A stretch of 64,000 bases of DNA from Flagellimonas algicola. GTDB lineage: Bacteria > Bacteroidota > Bacteroidia > Flavobacteriales > Flavobacteriaceae. Positions 19,757 through 28,133 of this stretch are shown here, piece after piece. A program made the translations under genes and the position numbers. Location of the stretch: contig NZ_VCNI01000002.1 in assembly GCF_005937185.1 (NCBI RefSeq), forward strand, positions 1,364,001 to 1,428,000, read 5' to 3'. The stretch's first letter is position 1. Every line of letters starts with the position of its first letter. The notes beneath the pieces are model-generated. The model saw only the letters and a program-made list of their open reading frames with translations, had not been told where the DNA came from and searched no databases.

Positions 19757-20290
19757 ATGAAAACTTTTATCGTACTCCTTAGGGGAATCAATGTGGGTGG
19801 TCAAAAGAAAATAAAAATGGCAGACTTAAGGCAATGTCTTACCCAATCTGGATTTCAGGATGTTGAAACCTATATTCAAAGCGGGAATTTAAGTTGCAAG
19901 AAGGATGGTCTTACGGCAAAGGCGGTGGAAATTGAAGTGCATAAGGTAATCCTAAAACATTTTGGATTTGATGTTCCTACCTTGGTACTTACCAAGGAGG
20001 AATTAAAACGCATCATAGATCAAAATCCCTACGCAGGGGAAGAAGAAAAAAGCCTCTATTTTGTGTTACTTAAATCCGAACCAGAGAAAGATCTAATGGA
20101 TAGCTTTAATTTGCTCCATTTTGACAATGAAGCGTTTCAGGTGAACCACAATTGTGTGTATCTCTGTTGTAAGGCAGGTTATGGGAAAGCCAAACTCAGC
20201 AACAATCTCATTGAAAATAAGCTAAAAGTACAGGCCACAACCCGAAATTTCAGGACGATGATGAAGTTACTGGAAATGGCCCAATCCTAA
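19757..20290 (+). CDS. DUF1697 family protein
   Basis: The product has 177 residues and the typical DUF1697 opening MKTFIVLLRGINVGGQKKIKM, with DVETYIQSGN and a C-terminal ATTRNFRTMMKLLEMA. The family is widespread in bacteria and has no established function. It converges on the TspO gene and overlaps it by 4 bp at the stops. Confidence 0.88.
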   Translation: MKTFIVLLRGINVGGQKKIKMADLRQCLTQSGFQDVETYIQSGNLSCKKDGLTAKAVEIEVHKVILKHFGFDVPTLVLTKEELKRIIDQNPYAGEEEKSLYFVLLKSEPEKDLMDSFNLLHFDNEAFQVNHNCVYLCCKAGYGKAKLSNNLIENKLKVQATTRNFRTMMKLLEMAQS

Positions 20291-20760
20291 TTCAGTTCCC
20301 AAATTTTGTAATTGAGCAGGGTGGCAAAACAAACCCAAAGAAGATAGGGAACCAGCAAGAAAGAAGCTAGCTTGCTCACTACCCGGAACCATTTGATTGT
20401 TAACGCGATGAGGGTTAGTAGCACCAAAATCACCAAAAATGCCCAAAACGGATTCTTGAGTCCAAAGAAAACGATGCTCCACAGGGCATTGAACAAGAGC
20501 TGGAATCCAAAATGATAGAGGGCGGTCTTTACCCAAATATGATGAAAGCCTTTGGACCAAACAATGCCTGCAGCTACTCCCATGAGTACATATAATGTGG
20601 TCCAAACGGGGGCAAAAATCCAATTTGGGGGATTAAAACTGGGCTTGTTGAGTCCAACATACCAATCATTGACAGAACTTTGGGTGGCAAAACTGGACAG
20701 AAAACCAATCAACAAACAAATAAGTACGGATAGGGTTATATAGGTCAGTTTTTTTTTCAT
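20287..20760 (-). CDS. tspO: TspO/MBR family tryptophan-rich membrane protein
   Basis: The product has 157 residues and five hydrophobic helices. The core motif KPSFNPPNWIFAPVWTTLY is diagnostic for TspO, and later helices keep the W/N-rich pattern (FNALWSIVFFGLKNP). Bacterial TspO binds porphyrins and is linked to light or stress responses. No carotenoid or tetrapyrrole genes are next to it. Confidence 0.92.
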   Translation of the reverse strand: MKKKLTYITLSVLICLLIGFLSSFATQSSVNDWYVGLNKPSFNPPNWIFAPVWTTLYVLMGVAAGIVWSKGFHHIWVKTALYHFGFQLLFNALWSIVFFGLKNPFWAFLVILVLLTLIALTIKWFRVVSKLASFLLVPYLLWVCFATLLNYKIWELN

Positions 20761-20852
20761 GGCAATGGCATTCCCAACTAAAATAAGAATTTATTTAACT
20801 CCGAGTCCTTGTAACCTCCTGCACTCCATTATCTTTGCCAAAAGTTTTTTGA

Positions 20853-21947
20853 ATGACCGAAAAAGACTTTCTGCCAAAACATACTGAAGCTTTACCTGAA
20901 TCGGGAAAAGTTGCATGGAAAGCACCGAGTAACATTGCACTTGTAAAATACTGGGGGAAGAAGGAAAATCAAATTCCGGCCAACCCCTCCATTAGTTTTA
21001 CTTTGGATGCTTGTGCCACAAGGACCACACTTTCATTTCAAAAAAAGGAGACAACTTCCAAGTTTTCATTTGACTTGTATTTGGACGGTAAGCCGAAGGC
21101 TGACTTTAAACCAAAAATTGAGGTATTTTTTGATCGTATTGCCGAATATGTACCCTTTGTGAAGGAATATCATTTTGTTATAGAGACTTCCAATTCCTTT
21201 CCCCATAGCAGTGGTATAGCGTCCTCCGCCAGTGGAATGTCAGCTTTAGCACTTTGTCTTATGGACTTGGAAAGACATATGCAGCCGAATATGGATCCTT
21301 CTTTTTTCATGAGAAAAGCCTCTTTTTTGGCTCGATTAGGCTCAGGAAGTGCCTGCAGAAGCTTGGAAGGCGATTTGGTGGTTTGGGGCAAGCACGAATC
21401 TATTGAAGGAAGCAGCAATTTGTTTGGTTTAAAATATCCATATAAAGTCCATGATAATTTTAAACATTACCATGACACCATTTTGCTGGTAGATAAAGGC
21501 GAAAAACAAGTAAGTAGTACCGTAGGTCACAACCTAATGCACGGACACCCATTTGCCGAAGAGCGGTTCAAACAAGCTTATCATAACCTGACTTCCTTGC
21601 AAACTATTTTGGAATCAGGGGATTTGGAAGAATTTGTAAAGGTGGTAGAAAGCGAGGCCCTGACCCTGCATGCCATGATGATGAGCAGCAATCCATATTT
21701 TATTTTGATGAAACCCAACACCTTGGAAATCATCAATAAGATTTGGGGATTTAGAAAGGAAACCGGAATGCCTGTTTGCTTTACGTTGGACGCAGGGGCC
21801 AATGTACATGTGCTGTATCCAGAATCTATTAAGGATAGTGTTATACAATTCATTCAGGATGAATTGGTTGCCCATTGTGATAACGGACACTATATTTGTG
21901 ATCGAATTGGGACGGGAGCTAAAGAATTAATCATCCCTAAAAAGTAA
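20853..21947 (+). CDS. mvaD: Diphosphomevalonate decarboxylase
   Basis: The product has 364 residues. GHMP-superfamily motifs specific to this enzyme are visible: ALVKYWGKKENQIPANPSIS, HSSGIASSASGMSALALC, RLGSGSACRSLEGDLVVWG and CFTLDAGANVHVLYPE with the catalytic Asp. It converts mevalonate-5-diphosphate to isopentenyl diphosphate using ATP. With the kinase at 22076 it shows that this organism makes isoprenoids by the mevalonate route, as Flavobacteriaceae commonly do. Confidence 0.93.
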   Translation: MTEKDFLPKHTEALPESGKVAWKAPSNIALVKYWGKKENQIPANPSISFTLDACATRTTLSFQKKETTSKFSFDLYLDGKPKADFKPKIEVFFDRIAEYVPFVKEYHFVIETSNSFPHSSGIASSASGMSALALCLMDLERHMQPNMDPSFFMRKASFLARLGSGSACRSLEGDLVVWGKHESIEGSSNLFGLKYPYKVHDNFKHYHDTILLVDKGEKQVSSTVGHNLMHGHPFAEERFKQAYHNLTSLQTILESGDLEEFVKVVESEALTLHAMMMSSNPYFILMKPNTLEIINKIWGFRKETGMPVCFTLDAGANVHVLYPESIKDSVIQFIQDELVAHCDNGHYICDRIGTGAKELIIPKK

Positions 21948-22015
21948 TCAAGCCAAAATTTTAGCGTTCTTTGTCCTGAATTTGGCAAATAGCGCTGGAT
22001 TTCAACCGAAAAATC

Positions 22016-22067
22016 ATTTTGTTTAACCGATCAAGAGTTGAATTAAACAAAATAGTTTGTATTTTAG
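22016..22067 (+). promoter_or_regulatory. Inverted repeat and promoter upstream of mevalonate kinase
   Basis: ATTTTGTTTAA (22016-22026) and TTAAACAAAAT (22043-22053) are perfect 11-bp inverted repeats 16 bp apart. They flank a TTG at 22038-22040, which is 19 bp from TATTTTAG at 22060-22067, a seven-of-eight match to TAnnTTTG. The start of transcription would fall near 22074, almost at the ATG at 22076. Operator function is inferred. Confidence 0.4.
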
Positions 22068-22075
22068 ATGCAATA

Positions 22076-23014
22076 ATGAAAGGACCTCTTTTTTATTCTA
22101 AGATTTTATTATTTGGGGAGTATGGGATCATCAAGGATTCCAAGGGACTTTCAATTCCCTATAATTTTTTTAAAGGCGCCCTAAAGACCGATCAAAACCC
22201 TGCACCATCTGCAAAACAATCCAATGAAGGCCTTAAGGCTTTTGTAGGTTATTTGAGAGAATTGGAAAAAAAGGAAAAGAATTTGGTTTCTTTTGATTTG
22301 GAGGTAATGGAGCGGGACGTGAACCAAGGAATGTATTTTGACAGTTCCATCCCACAAGGTTATGGAATAGGAAGTAGCGGGGCCCTTGTTGCCGCTATCT
22401 ATGATAAATATGCCAATAATAAGATTACAGTTCTTGAAAACCTTACCCGGGAAAAATTGTTGAAACTCAAAACCATTTTTGGTTTGATGGAATCCTTTTT
22501 TCATGGCAAATCTTCGGGTCTGGATCCCTTGAACAGTTATTTGAGTCTGCCCATCCTCATCAACTCCAAAGACAATATTGAATCCACCAGCATACCCTCC
22601 CAAAACACGGAAGGGAAAGGTGCTGTATTCTTGTTGGATAGCGGTATTACTGGAGAAACTGCTCCAATGGTGCAGATTTTTATGGAAAAAATGAAGCAAG
22701 AAGGTTTCCGGAATATGATTAAAGACCAATTTGTGAAACATACAGATGCCTGTGTGGAAGATTTCTTGAACGGGAACATGAAATCCCTTTTTGGAAATCT
22801 AAAGCAGTTATCGCATGTGGTTTTGGATCACTTTAAACCCATGATCCCTTCCAAGTTCCATAAACTTTGGCAGCAAGGTATTGAAACCAATGACTACTAT
22901 TTAAAACTCTGCGGTTCTGGAGGCGGAGGTTATATTTTGGGTTTTACCCAGGATTTGGATAAAGCCAAAAAAGCACTCAAGGGATACAATTTGGAAGTTG
23001 TTTACAATTTCTAA
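22076..23014 (+). CDS. GHMP kinase, mevalonate kinase
   Basis: From the ATG at 22076 the product has 312 residues. The frame is open to a TTG at 22019, but that extension has no family resemblance, so I chose the ATG. Motif 1 (LFGEYGIIKDSKGLSIPYN), motif 2 (PQGYGIGSSGALVAAIYD) and motif 3 (LCGSGGGGYILGFT) are intact. Together with mvaD just upstream it should phosphorylate mevalonate; phosphomevalonate kinase is a weaker alternative. Confidence 0.85.
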   Translation: MKGPLFYSKILLFGEYGIIKDSKGLSIPYNFFKGALKTDQNPAPSAKQSNEGLKAFVGYLRELEKKEKNLVSFDLEVMERDVNQGMYFDSSIPQGYGIGSSGALVAAIYDKYANNKITVLENLTREKLLKLKTIFGLMESFFHGKSSGLDPLNSYLSLPILINSKDNIESTSIPSQNTEGKGAVFLLDSGITGETAPMVQIFMEKMKQEGFRNMIKDQFVKHTDACVEDFLNGNMKSLFGNLKQLSHVVLDHFKPMIPSKFHKLWQQGIETNDYYLKLCGSGGGGYILGFTQDLDKAKKALKGYNLEVVYNF

Positions 23015-23025
23015 CCACAATCGTC

Positions 23026-23931
23026 ATGCTTAGTAGAAGAAATAAACTCTTGCTTTTTAAGCTGTTGAGTTTGTTTTCTGTGGTACGTGGGTACAATATT
23101 TTGGTCATTACCCTGGCCCAATATTTAGCTTCGATTTTTATTCTTTCCCCACAAACCAGCTTACGGGAAGTTGTTCTTGACCTTAATCTATTTCTAATTG
23201 TGACCGCTTCAGGCTTGGTGATTGCAAGTGGCTATATCATCAATAACTTTTACGATGCCGAGAAGGACTTGATCAACAAACCACGGAAAACTATGTTGGA
23301 TAGGTTGGTAAGCCAACGATTCAAACTCACTACCTACTTTATCCTGAACTTTCTGGCGGTGCTGGCCGCAAGTTATATTTCGTTTCGGGCGGTTTTATTT
23401 TTCTCAAGCTACATTTTTGGCATTTGGTTGTATTCCCATAAGCTTAAAAGGGTTCCTTTTCTCGGAAATCTGGTTTCAGCTTCTTTGGCCATCGCTCCTT
23501 TTTTTGTGGTTTTTGTGTACTACGGCAATTTTGAGACGGTCATATTCGTACATGCCCTATTCCTCTTTCTGTTGATTTTGGCCCGTGAAATGATCAAGGA
23601 TCTCGAAAACATGGCAGGGGACATGGCCCAGAATTATAAGACCATCCCAATCCTCTATGGCCCAAAAGTATCCAAGATCATTATTGGTTTTCTAATTGTT
23701 TTAACGCTGGCGCCGGCCTTGCTGTTGATCAAAAGTTTTGATGTGGGATACATGCATCTGTATTTCATCGCATGCATTGTTTTGTTGGGACTTTTTATCA
23801 TTTTGTTATGGAAAGCCCGTGGCAAAAAGCACTATGTTTGGTTGCATAATATTCTAAAGTTCATCATTGTTGCTGGAGTGATCAGTATTTTGTTGATTGA
23901 TGTGGACTTGGTTATAAATCGAATTTTGTGA
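23026..23931 (+). CDS. UbiA-family prenyltransferase (geranylgeranylglycerol-phosphate geranylgeranyltransferase-like)
   Basis: The product has 301 residues and about eight helices. The two Asp-rich UbiA motifs are present: NNFYDAEKDLINKPRKTM and REMIKDLENMAGDMAQNYKT, which bind the prenyl diphosphate through magnesium. The (N)D(x)3D and DLENxxGD forms resemble the branch annotated as geranylgeranylglycerol-phosphate geranylgeranyltransferase, but the acceptor in bacteria is not settled. It sits between mevalonate kinase and a nitrilase, and its stop TGA overlaps the ATG of the latter. Confidence 0.82.
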   Translation: MLSRRNKLLLFKLLSLFSVVRGYNILVITLAQYLASIFILSPQTSLREVVLDLNLFLIVTASGLVIASGYIINNFYDAEKDLINKPRKTMLDRLVSQRFKLTTYFILNFLAVLAASYISFRAVLFFSSYIFGIWLYSHKLKRVPFLGNLVSASLAIAPFFVVFVYYGNFETVIFVHALFLFLLILAREMIKDLENMAGDMAQNYKTIPILYGPKVSKIIIGFLIVLTLAPALLLIKSFDVGYMHLYFIACIVLLGLFIILLWKARGKKHYVWLHNILKFIIVAGVISILLIDVDLVINRIL

Positions 23932-24881
23932 TGGAAAATCATTTAAAGGTAGCATTGGCGCAAATAGCCCCGGTTTGGCTGGATAAAAAAGCGACCATCC
24001 AGAAGATTGAAGCAACAATTCTGGAAGCGGCAAAGGAAAAGTCGGAACTTCTGGTTTTTGGCGAAGCTTTCTTGCCCGGATATCCTTTTTGGTTGGCCTA
24101 CACCGAGGGTGCCGCTTGGGACTTAAAAGTCAACAAAGAATTACATGCCCATTATGCTCGAAATTCCATTCAAATGGAAGCGGGAGAGTTGGATTCAATA
24201 TGCACCTTGGCGCAAGAAAACAACATAGCGCTGTATTTGGGAATGATGGAACGTGCCAAAGATCGTGGTGGACATAGTTTATACTGCTCATTGGTTTATA
24301 TCAACCCGAATGGAGAAATCAAATCCGTGCACCGAAAGTTACAGCCTACCTATGATGAACGGCTCACTTGGGCTCCAGGTGACGGCAATGGTTTACAAGT
24401 CCACCCACTGAAACAATTTACGGTTGGAGGACTCAATTGTTGGGAGAATTGGATGCCGTTGCCCAGAACGGCCTTATATGGGCAGGGAGAAAATCTGCAT
24501 GTGGCGGTATGGCCCGGGGGACTTCACAACACTAAGGATATCACCCGTTTTATTGCCCGCGAATCCCGGAGTTATGTTATCTCTGTGTCCTCTTTGATGA
24601 CCAGTTCAGATTTTCCGAAAGAGACGCCGCATTTGGACAAGATTTTGAAAAAAGCACCGAAGGTGATGGCCAATGGAGGCAGTTGTATAGCCGGCCCAGA
24701 TGGCGAATGGATTGTGGAACCCATTGTAGATCAAGAAGGCCTGATTTATCAAACTTTGGACTTCAATAGAGTTTATGAAGAGCGCCAAAACTTTGATCCT
24801 GTAGGCCATTATTCCCGCCCTGATGTGACCAGGCTTTCGGTCAATAGGGAAAGACAATCCACTGTGGAGTTTGAAAAATAG
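23931..24881 (+). CDS. Carbon-nitrogen hydrolase, nitrilase-type
   Basis: The product has 316 residues from the ATG at 23931, chosen over a GTG three bases upstream because it overlaps the preceding TGA. The catalytic set is complete: Glu45 (VFGEAFLPGYP), Lys136 (HRKLQPTYDERLTW), Glu142 and Cys170 (GGLNCWENWMP). The NCWENWMP form and the length match true aliphatic nitrilases more closely than the amidase or biotinidase branches. The natural substrate is unknown. Position in the isoprenoid cluster is curious and seems to be shared operon rather than shared pathway. Confidence 0.85.
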   Translation: MENHLKVALAQIAPVWLDKKATIQKIEATILEAAKEKSELLVFGEAFLPGYPFWLAYTEGAAWDLKVNKELHAHYARNSIQMEAGELDSICTLAQENNIALYLGMMERAKDRGGHSLYCSLVYINPNGEIKSVHRKLQPTYDERLTWAPGDGNGLQVHPLKQFTVGGLNCWENWMPLPRTALYGQGENLHVAVWPGGLHNTKDITRFIARESRSYVISVSSLMTSSDFPKETPHLDKILKKAPKVMANGGSCIAGPDGEWIVEPIVDQEGLIYQTLDFNRVYEERQNFDPVGHYSRPDVTRLSVNRERQSTVEFEK

Positions 24882-24938
24882 CTCTGGATAGTGTGGCAGG
24901 GAGCATAAAACACTACTTTTGCAAAAAATTTACGACTG

Positions 24939-25778
24939 ATGCCGAAATCAGACAATCCACGAAATAGGAAGTCCACCCAAAATACGGGGCGAAATCAAGG
25001 AAAACCGCATGCTAAAAAATACGGTTCAAAACCTAAAGCGAATACCCCAGCCAAAAAATCCAACCCCAACGAAATCCGATTGAACCGCTACGTGGCCAAC
25101 GCCGGAATTTGCTCCCGAAGGGAGGCAGATACGTATATAGCTGCGGGCAGTGTTTCTGTGAATGGTAAAGTGATTACCGAAATGGGCTATAAGGTGAAAC
25201 TTACGGATGATGTTCGGTTTGATGGAAGAAAGCTCAATCCTGAAAAGAAGGAGTATATCCTGTTGAACAAGCCCAAAAACTTTATCACCACTACCAATGA
25301 CGAAAAAGGAAGACGCACGGTGATGGAGCTGGTTTCTAGCGCTTCTAAAAACCGTTTGTTGCCTGTTGGACGATTGGACAGGAATACTACAGGGTTGTTG
25401 TTGTTTACTAATGATGGCGACCTCACAAAAAAACTGACCCACCCTACCCACGGAGTGCGTAAAATTTACCATGTGCATTTGGATAAAAGTCTTAACCTTT
25501 CCGATTTAAGAAAAATTGAAACTGGCTTGGAGTTGGAGGATGGAGCTGTAGAAGTGGATGATGTGAGCTATATCCAAGGTGCGCCAAAAAAGGAAGTCGG
25601 AATTCAAATCCACAGTGGACGAAACCGTATCGTCCGTCGCATCTTTGAACATTTAGGTTACCATGTCACTAAATTGGATCGTGTAATATTCGCTGGACTT
25701 ACCAAAAAAGACCTTCCCCGTGGACATTGGCGCCATTTGACAGAACAAGAGGTGGTGAATTTGAAGATGATCAAGTAA
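24939..25778 (+). CDS. rluB: 23S rRNA pseudouridine synthase, RsuA/RluB family
   Basis: The product has 279 residues. A basic low-complexity tail (1-45) precedes an S4 RNA-binding domain (46-105, IRLNRYVANAGICSRREAD) and the catalytic domain with Asp147 in GRLDRNTTGLLLF. The closing motif HSGRNRIVRRIFEHLGY is typical. RluB modifies U2605 of 23S rRNA in E. coli; RluE/F/RsuA alternatives cannot be fully excluded. The last eight codons, VNLKMIK and stop, recur at 26359-26382. Confidence 0.9.
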   Translation: MPKSDNPRNRKSTQNTGRNQGKPHAKKYGSKPKANTPAKKSNPNEIRLNRYVANAGICSRREADTYIAAGSVSVNGKVITEMGYKVKLTDDVRFDGRKLNPEKKEYILLNKPKNFITTTNDEKGRRTVMELVSSASKNRLLPVGRLDRNTTGLLLFTNDGDLTKKLTHPTHGVRKIYHVHLDKSLNLSDLRKIETGLELEDGAVEVDDVSYIQGAPKKEVGIQIHSGRNRIVRRIFEHLGYHVTKLDRVIFAGLTKKDLPRGHWRHLTEQEVVNLKMIK

Positions 25779-25816
25779 TCTGGGAACATATTGATTGACA
25801 TTGGTCGGGTTGAATG

Positions 25817-25845
25817 AATTTTCACCGTTAAGATTGGTGAAAATT
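25817..25845. terminator. Hairpin downstream of rluB
   Basis: AATTTTCACC and GGTGAAAATT are perfect 10-bp arms around a 9-nt loop. The stem is AT-rich at its base and only a short T-rich stretch follows, so this is a weak terminator or a boundary repeat of the accessory patch. Confidence 0.45.
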
Positions 25846-25886
25846 TGTGTCAAATAAATCATATAAAACGTCCATCTTCTTTTTTA

Positions 25887-26108
25887 TTAGGCAAGTATTA
25901 ATAGGGATGCAATCAAACATATAATTCCCACAATACCGCTGGCTATTTTATTATCACCTTCTGTGAACATCGTACGAAAGGCCGCAATAACAAAAATTAT
26001 TCCGAGTACAACCGTAAAAGCAAAAGAAACGCCTTCAGGTTCACCTTCAGTACAACTATTTAGCAACACTATAATTGTTAAATGGATATATGTGTTTTTG
26101 TTTCTCAT
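25887..26108 (-). CDS. Small lipoprotein with hydrophobic C-terminus, unknown function
   Basis: The ATG at 26108 gives 73 residues; the frame is open 42 bases further upstream but that part lacks a signal. The N-terminus MRNKNTYIHLTIIVLLNSC is a good lipoprotein signal with Cys19. Two hydrophobic stretches follow (about 29-45 and 55-73). I do not recognise a family. It lies alone, antisense to its neighbours, inside the patch between two copies of the rluB 3' end. Confidence 0.5.
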   Translation of the reverse strand: MRNKNTYIHLTIIVLLNSCTEGEPEGVSFAFTVVLGIIFVIAAFRTMFTEGDNKIASGIVGIICLIASLLILA

Positions 26109-26358
26109 AATTAGTCTGGCTTTTCTGATATTGCATAGAACATTTAGCAAAAAATCGTTTTAATGATTTTTAGAGGACGATAATTGAAGTTCGAGAATTT
26201 CAAAGAAAAAAGAAGGGTGGAATTGACGAATGCCCCACTTGGATTGACGGATGGACAGTTAAGGTGAAAAAACTCTTTTTACAGGTATAATTTTTCCATC
26301 TTTCAGCATTAAAATGAATCCTCATTAATGTTACAGATTATTTTAAAGTGATAAGGGC

Positions 26359-26382
26359 GTAAATTTGAAGATGATTAAATAA
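26359..26382 (+). repeat. Second, diverged copy of the rluB 3' end
   Basis: This 24-bp stretch encodes VNLKMIK plus a stop, exactly like rluB 25755-25778. The two differ at three positions, all third codon bases (GTG/GTA, ATC/ATT, AAG/AAA). Similarity fades a few codons upstream. The rest of 26151-26390 holds no gene that I can support. Confidence 0.6.
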
Positions 26383-26390
26383 ATGCCCTT

Positions 26391-26837
26391 TTGAAAAGCA
26401 TCAAAGAAAAAACACATCTGGTATTTTGGATATTGGGAATCCTCCTGATTGTTTTACAAGTATTTTTCACAGTAGTCTACCCGGATTCAACACTGGATAT
26501 AAATATCCATGACACCTACTTTGTCATCGCATATGCACATTTGTTCAATGTACTGGGGACATGGTTTATTCTTTGCGGAGTTGGGTATTGGATTCTAAAG
26601 CTCAGAAGAATCGAAATTTTTGGCTGGATGTTCTGGTTTCATTTGATTTTCACGGTCCTTTTTCCGTTAAGTTTTGCAACAACCAATATGGATATAAAAC
26701 CAACCATGGAAAATTTTAGGATGATACAGTACGTTGAATCTCTTTGGTTTTTCGGATTGATATTATTCGTTATAGGTCAAGTACTTTATTTCCTGAACAT
26801 TTTTATCTCAACCCTTAAAAAGGTGAAATCAAGATAA
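26391..26837 (+). CDS. Small membrane protein resembling cytochrome oxidase subunit I helices X-XII
   Basis: The product has 148 residues and four hydrophobic helices. LDINIHDTYFVIAYAH closely resembles the CoxI motif HDTYYVVAHFHYVLS: the His-Asp pair (40-41) and the second His (50) are kept, whereas the haem a3 ligand position is Tyr48. The next helix (GWMFWFHLIFTVLFPLSF) resembles CoxI helix XI (IHFWLMFIGFNLTFFPMHF), and a last helix follows. It cannot be a working oxidase by itself. An upstream stop forces the TTG start at 26391. It ends 6 bp from the convergent argH stop. Confidence 0.7.
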   Translation: MKSIKEKTHLVFWILGILLIVLQVFFTVVYPDSTLDINIHDTYFVIAYAHLFNVLGTWFILCGVGYWILKLRRIEIFGWMFWFHLIFTVLFPLSFATTNMDIKPTMENFRMIQYVESLWFFGLILFVIGQVLYFLNIFISTLKKVKSR

Positions 26838-26843
26838 AATCCA

Positions 26844-28133
26844 TTAGTTGGATGAGTGTACTTTTTCCATCTTTTCCTTAATTTCCTCCAAACATAAATT
26901 CCCCAAACTACCTTCATGGGTATGTTCAATATCCCTTTTGGGTTTAAAATTTCCATTCTCAATGGCTTGCCCCATGGTTTTGTAGGCGTCCCGGAAAGGC
27001 ATTCCGTTTTTGACCAGCTCATTCAGAGTATCTACGCTAAATAGATAATCGTATTTGGGGTCATCCAAAATATTGGGATTCACTTGGATTTCCTTCAAAC
27101 TAAAAATGGTCATTTCCAAACAAGCTTTTATATCCTGAATGGCAGGCACAATCACTTCCTTCACCAATTGTAGATCCCTATGGTATCCGCTCGGAAGATT
27201 GTTGGTAATCAAGGTCAGTTGGTTGGGCACGGCTTGAATTTTGTTGCACTTGGCCCTAATAAGTTCAAAAACATCCGGATTTTTCTTGTGGGGCATGATG
27301 CTACTGCCCGTAGTCAGTTCGTTGGGAAATGAGATAAAATCGAAATTCTGGCTCATGTACAAACAGATATCCATGGCCAATTTGGATAGGGTAGCAGCTA
27401 CGCTGGAAATTCCAAAGGCGGTCGCCTTTTCAACTTTCCCACGCCCCATTTGGGCTGCAACTACGTTATATTTCTGGGTCTTGAATCCCATTTCCTTAGT
27501 GGTAAAAGTCCGATCTATGGGAAAAGAACTTCCATAACCGGCTGCACTTCCCAACGGATTTTGGTCGGCAATCTTATAAGCAGCTTGGACAAAATGGAGG
27601 TCGTCCACCAAACTTTCTGCGTAGGCCAAAAACCAAAGTCCAAATGAGGAGGGCATGGCAATTTGCAGATGCGTATAACCCGGAAGCAATACGGATTTGT
27701 GTTTTTCCGCCAAGTTGAGCAGAAGGTCAAAAAGTGATTTCACCTCACTTTTAATTTCGCTAAGCTCATTTTTTAAATACAACTGCATAGCTACCAAAAC
27801 CTGATCGTTCCTTGACCGTGCGGTATGGATTTTCTTTCCGGTATCACCCAGTTTTTTGGTAAGTAGAAATTCAATCTTGGAATGCATATCCTCAAAATTA
27901 TCCTCAATGGTAAAAGTTCCTTTATCAATGGATTTGGCAATGGTACCCAGTTCCTTTACCAAGGCTTCGGACTCCTCTTTGGAAATCAAGCCCACTTGAG
28001 CCAACATTTTGGCATGGGCTTGGGAGGCCATCACATCATATTTGGCCAATAGTAAATCCAGTTCCCGGTCGTTACCTACGGTAAAATGGTCAATTTTTTT
28101 ATCTGTACTAAAACCTTTGTCCCAGAGTTTCAT
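26844..28133 (-). CDS. argH: Argininosuccinate lyase
   Basis: The product has 429 residues from the ATG at 28133; the frame is open 66 codons further upstream, but that stretch is antisense-like sequence inside the ACT gene. The fumarase/aspartase-superfamily signature GSSIMPHKKNPDVFELIRAK is intact, along with HTARSRNDQV. It splits argininosuccinate to arginine and fumarate, the last step. It is the last gene of the operon and overlaps the ACT gene by 4 bp (ATGA). Confidence 0.95.
   Translation of the reverse strand: MKLWDKGFSTDKKIDHFTVGNDRELDLLLAKYDVMASQAHAKMLAQVGLISKEESEALVKELGTIAKSIDKGTFTIEDNFEDMHSKIEFLLTKKLGDTGKKIHTARSRNDQVLVAMQLYLKNELSEIKSEVKSLFDLLLNLAEKHKSVLLPGYTHLQIAMPSSFGLWFLAYAESLVDDLHFVQAAYKIADQNPLGSAAGYGSSFPIDRTFTTKEMGFKTQKYNVVAAQMGRGKVEKATAFGISSVAATLSKLAMDICLYMSQNFDFISFPNELTTGSSIMPHKKNPDVFELIRAKCNKIQAVPNQLTLITNNLPSGYHRDLQLVKEVIVPAIQDIKACLEMTIFSLKEIQVNPNILDDPKYDYLFSVDTLNELVKNGMPFRDAYKTMGQAIENGNFKPKRDIEHTHEGSLGNLCLEEIKEKMEKVHSSN

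Noticed and set aside
22019-22075. TTG start for mevalonate kinase
   Set aside because: The extra 19 residues are not part of the family; this DNA carries the inverted repeat and promoter.
22181-22741. 186-codon minus-strand open frame
   Set aside because: Antisense shadow of mevalonate kinase; no signal, no motif.
24885-24915. TAGTGT/ACACTA inverted repeat before rluB
   Set aside because: Six-bp arms with a 15-nt loop can arise by chance; no T-run or recognised operator.
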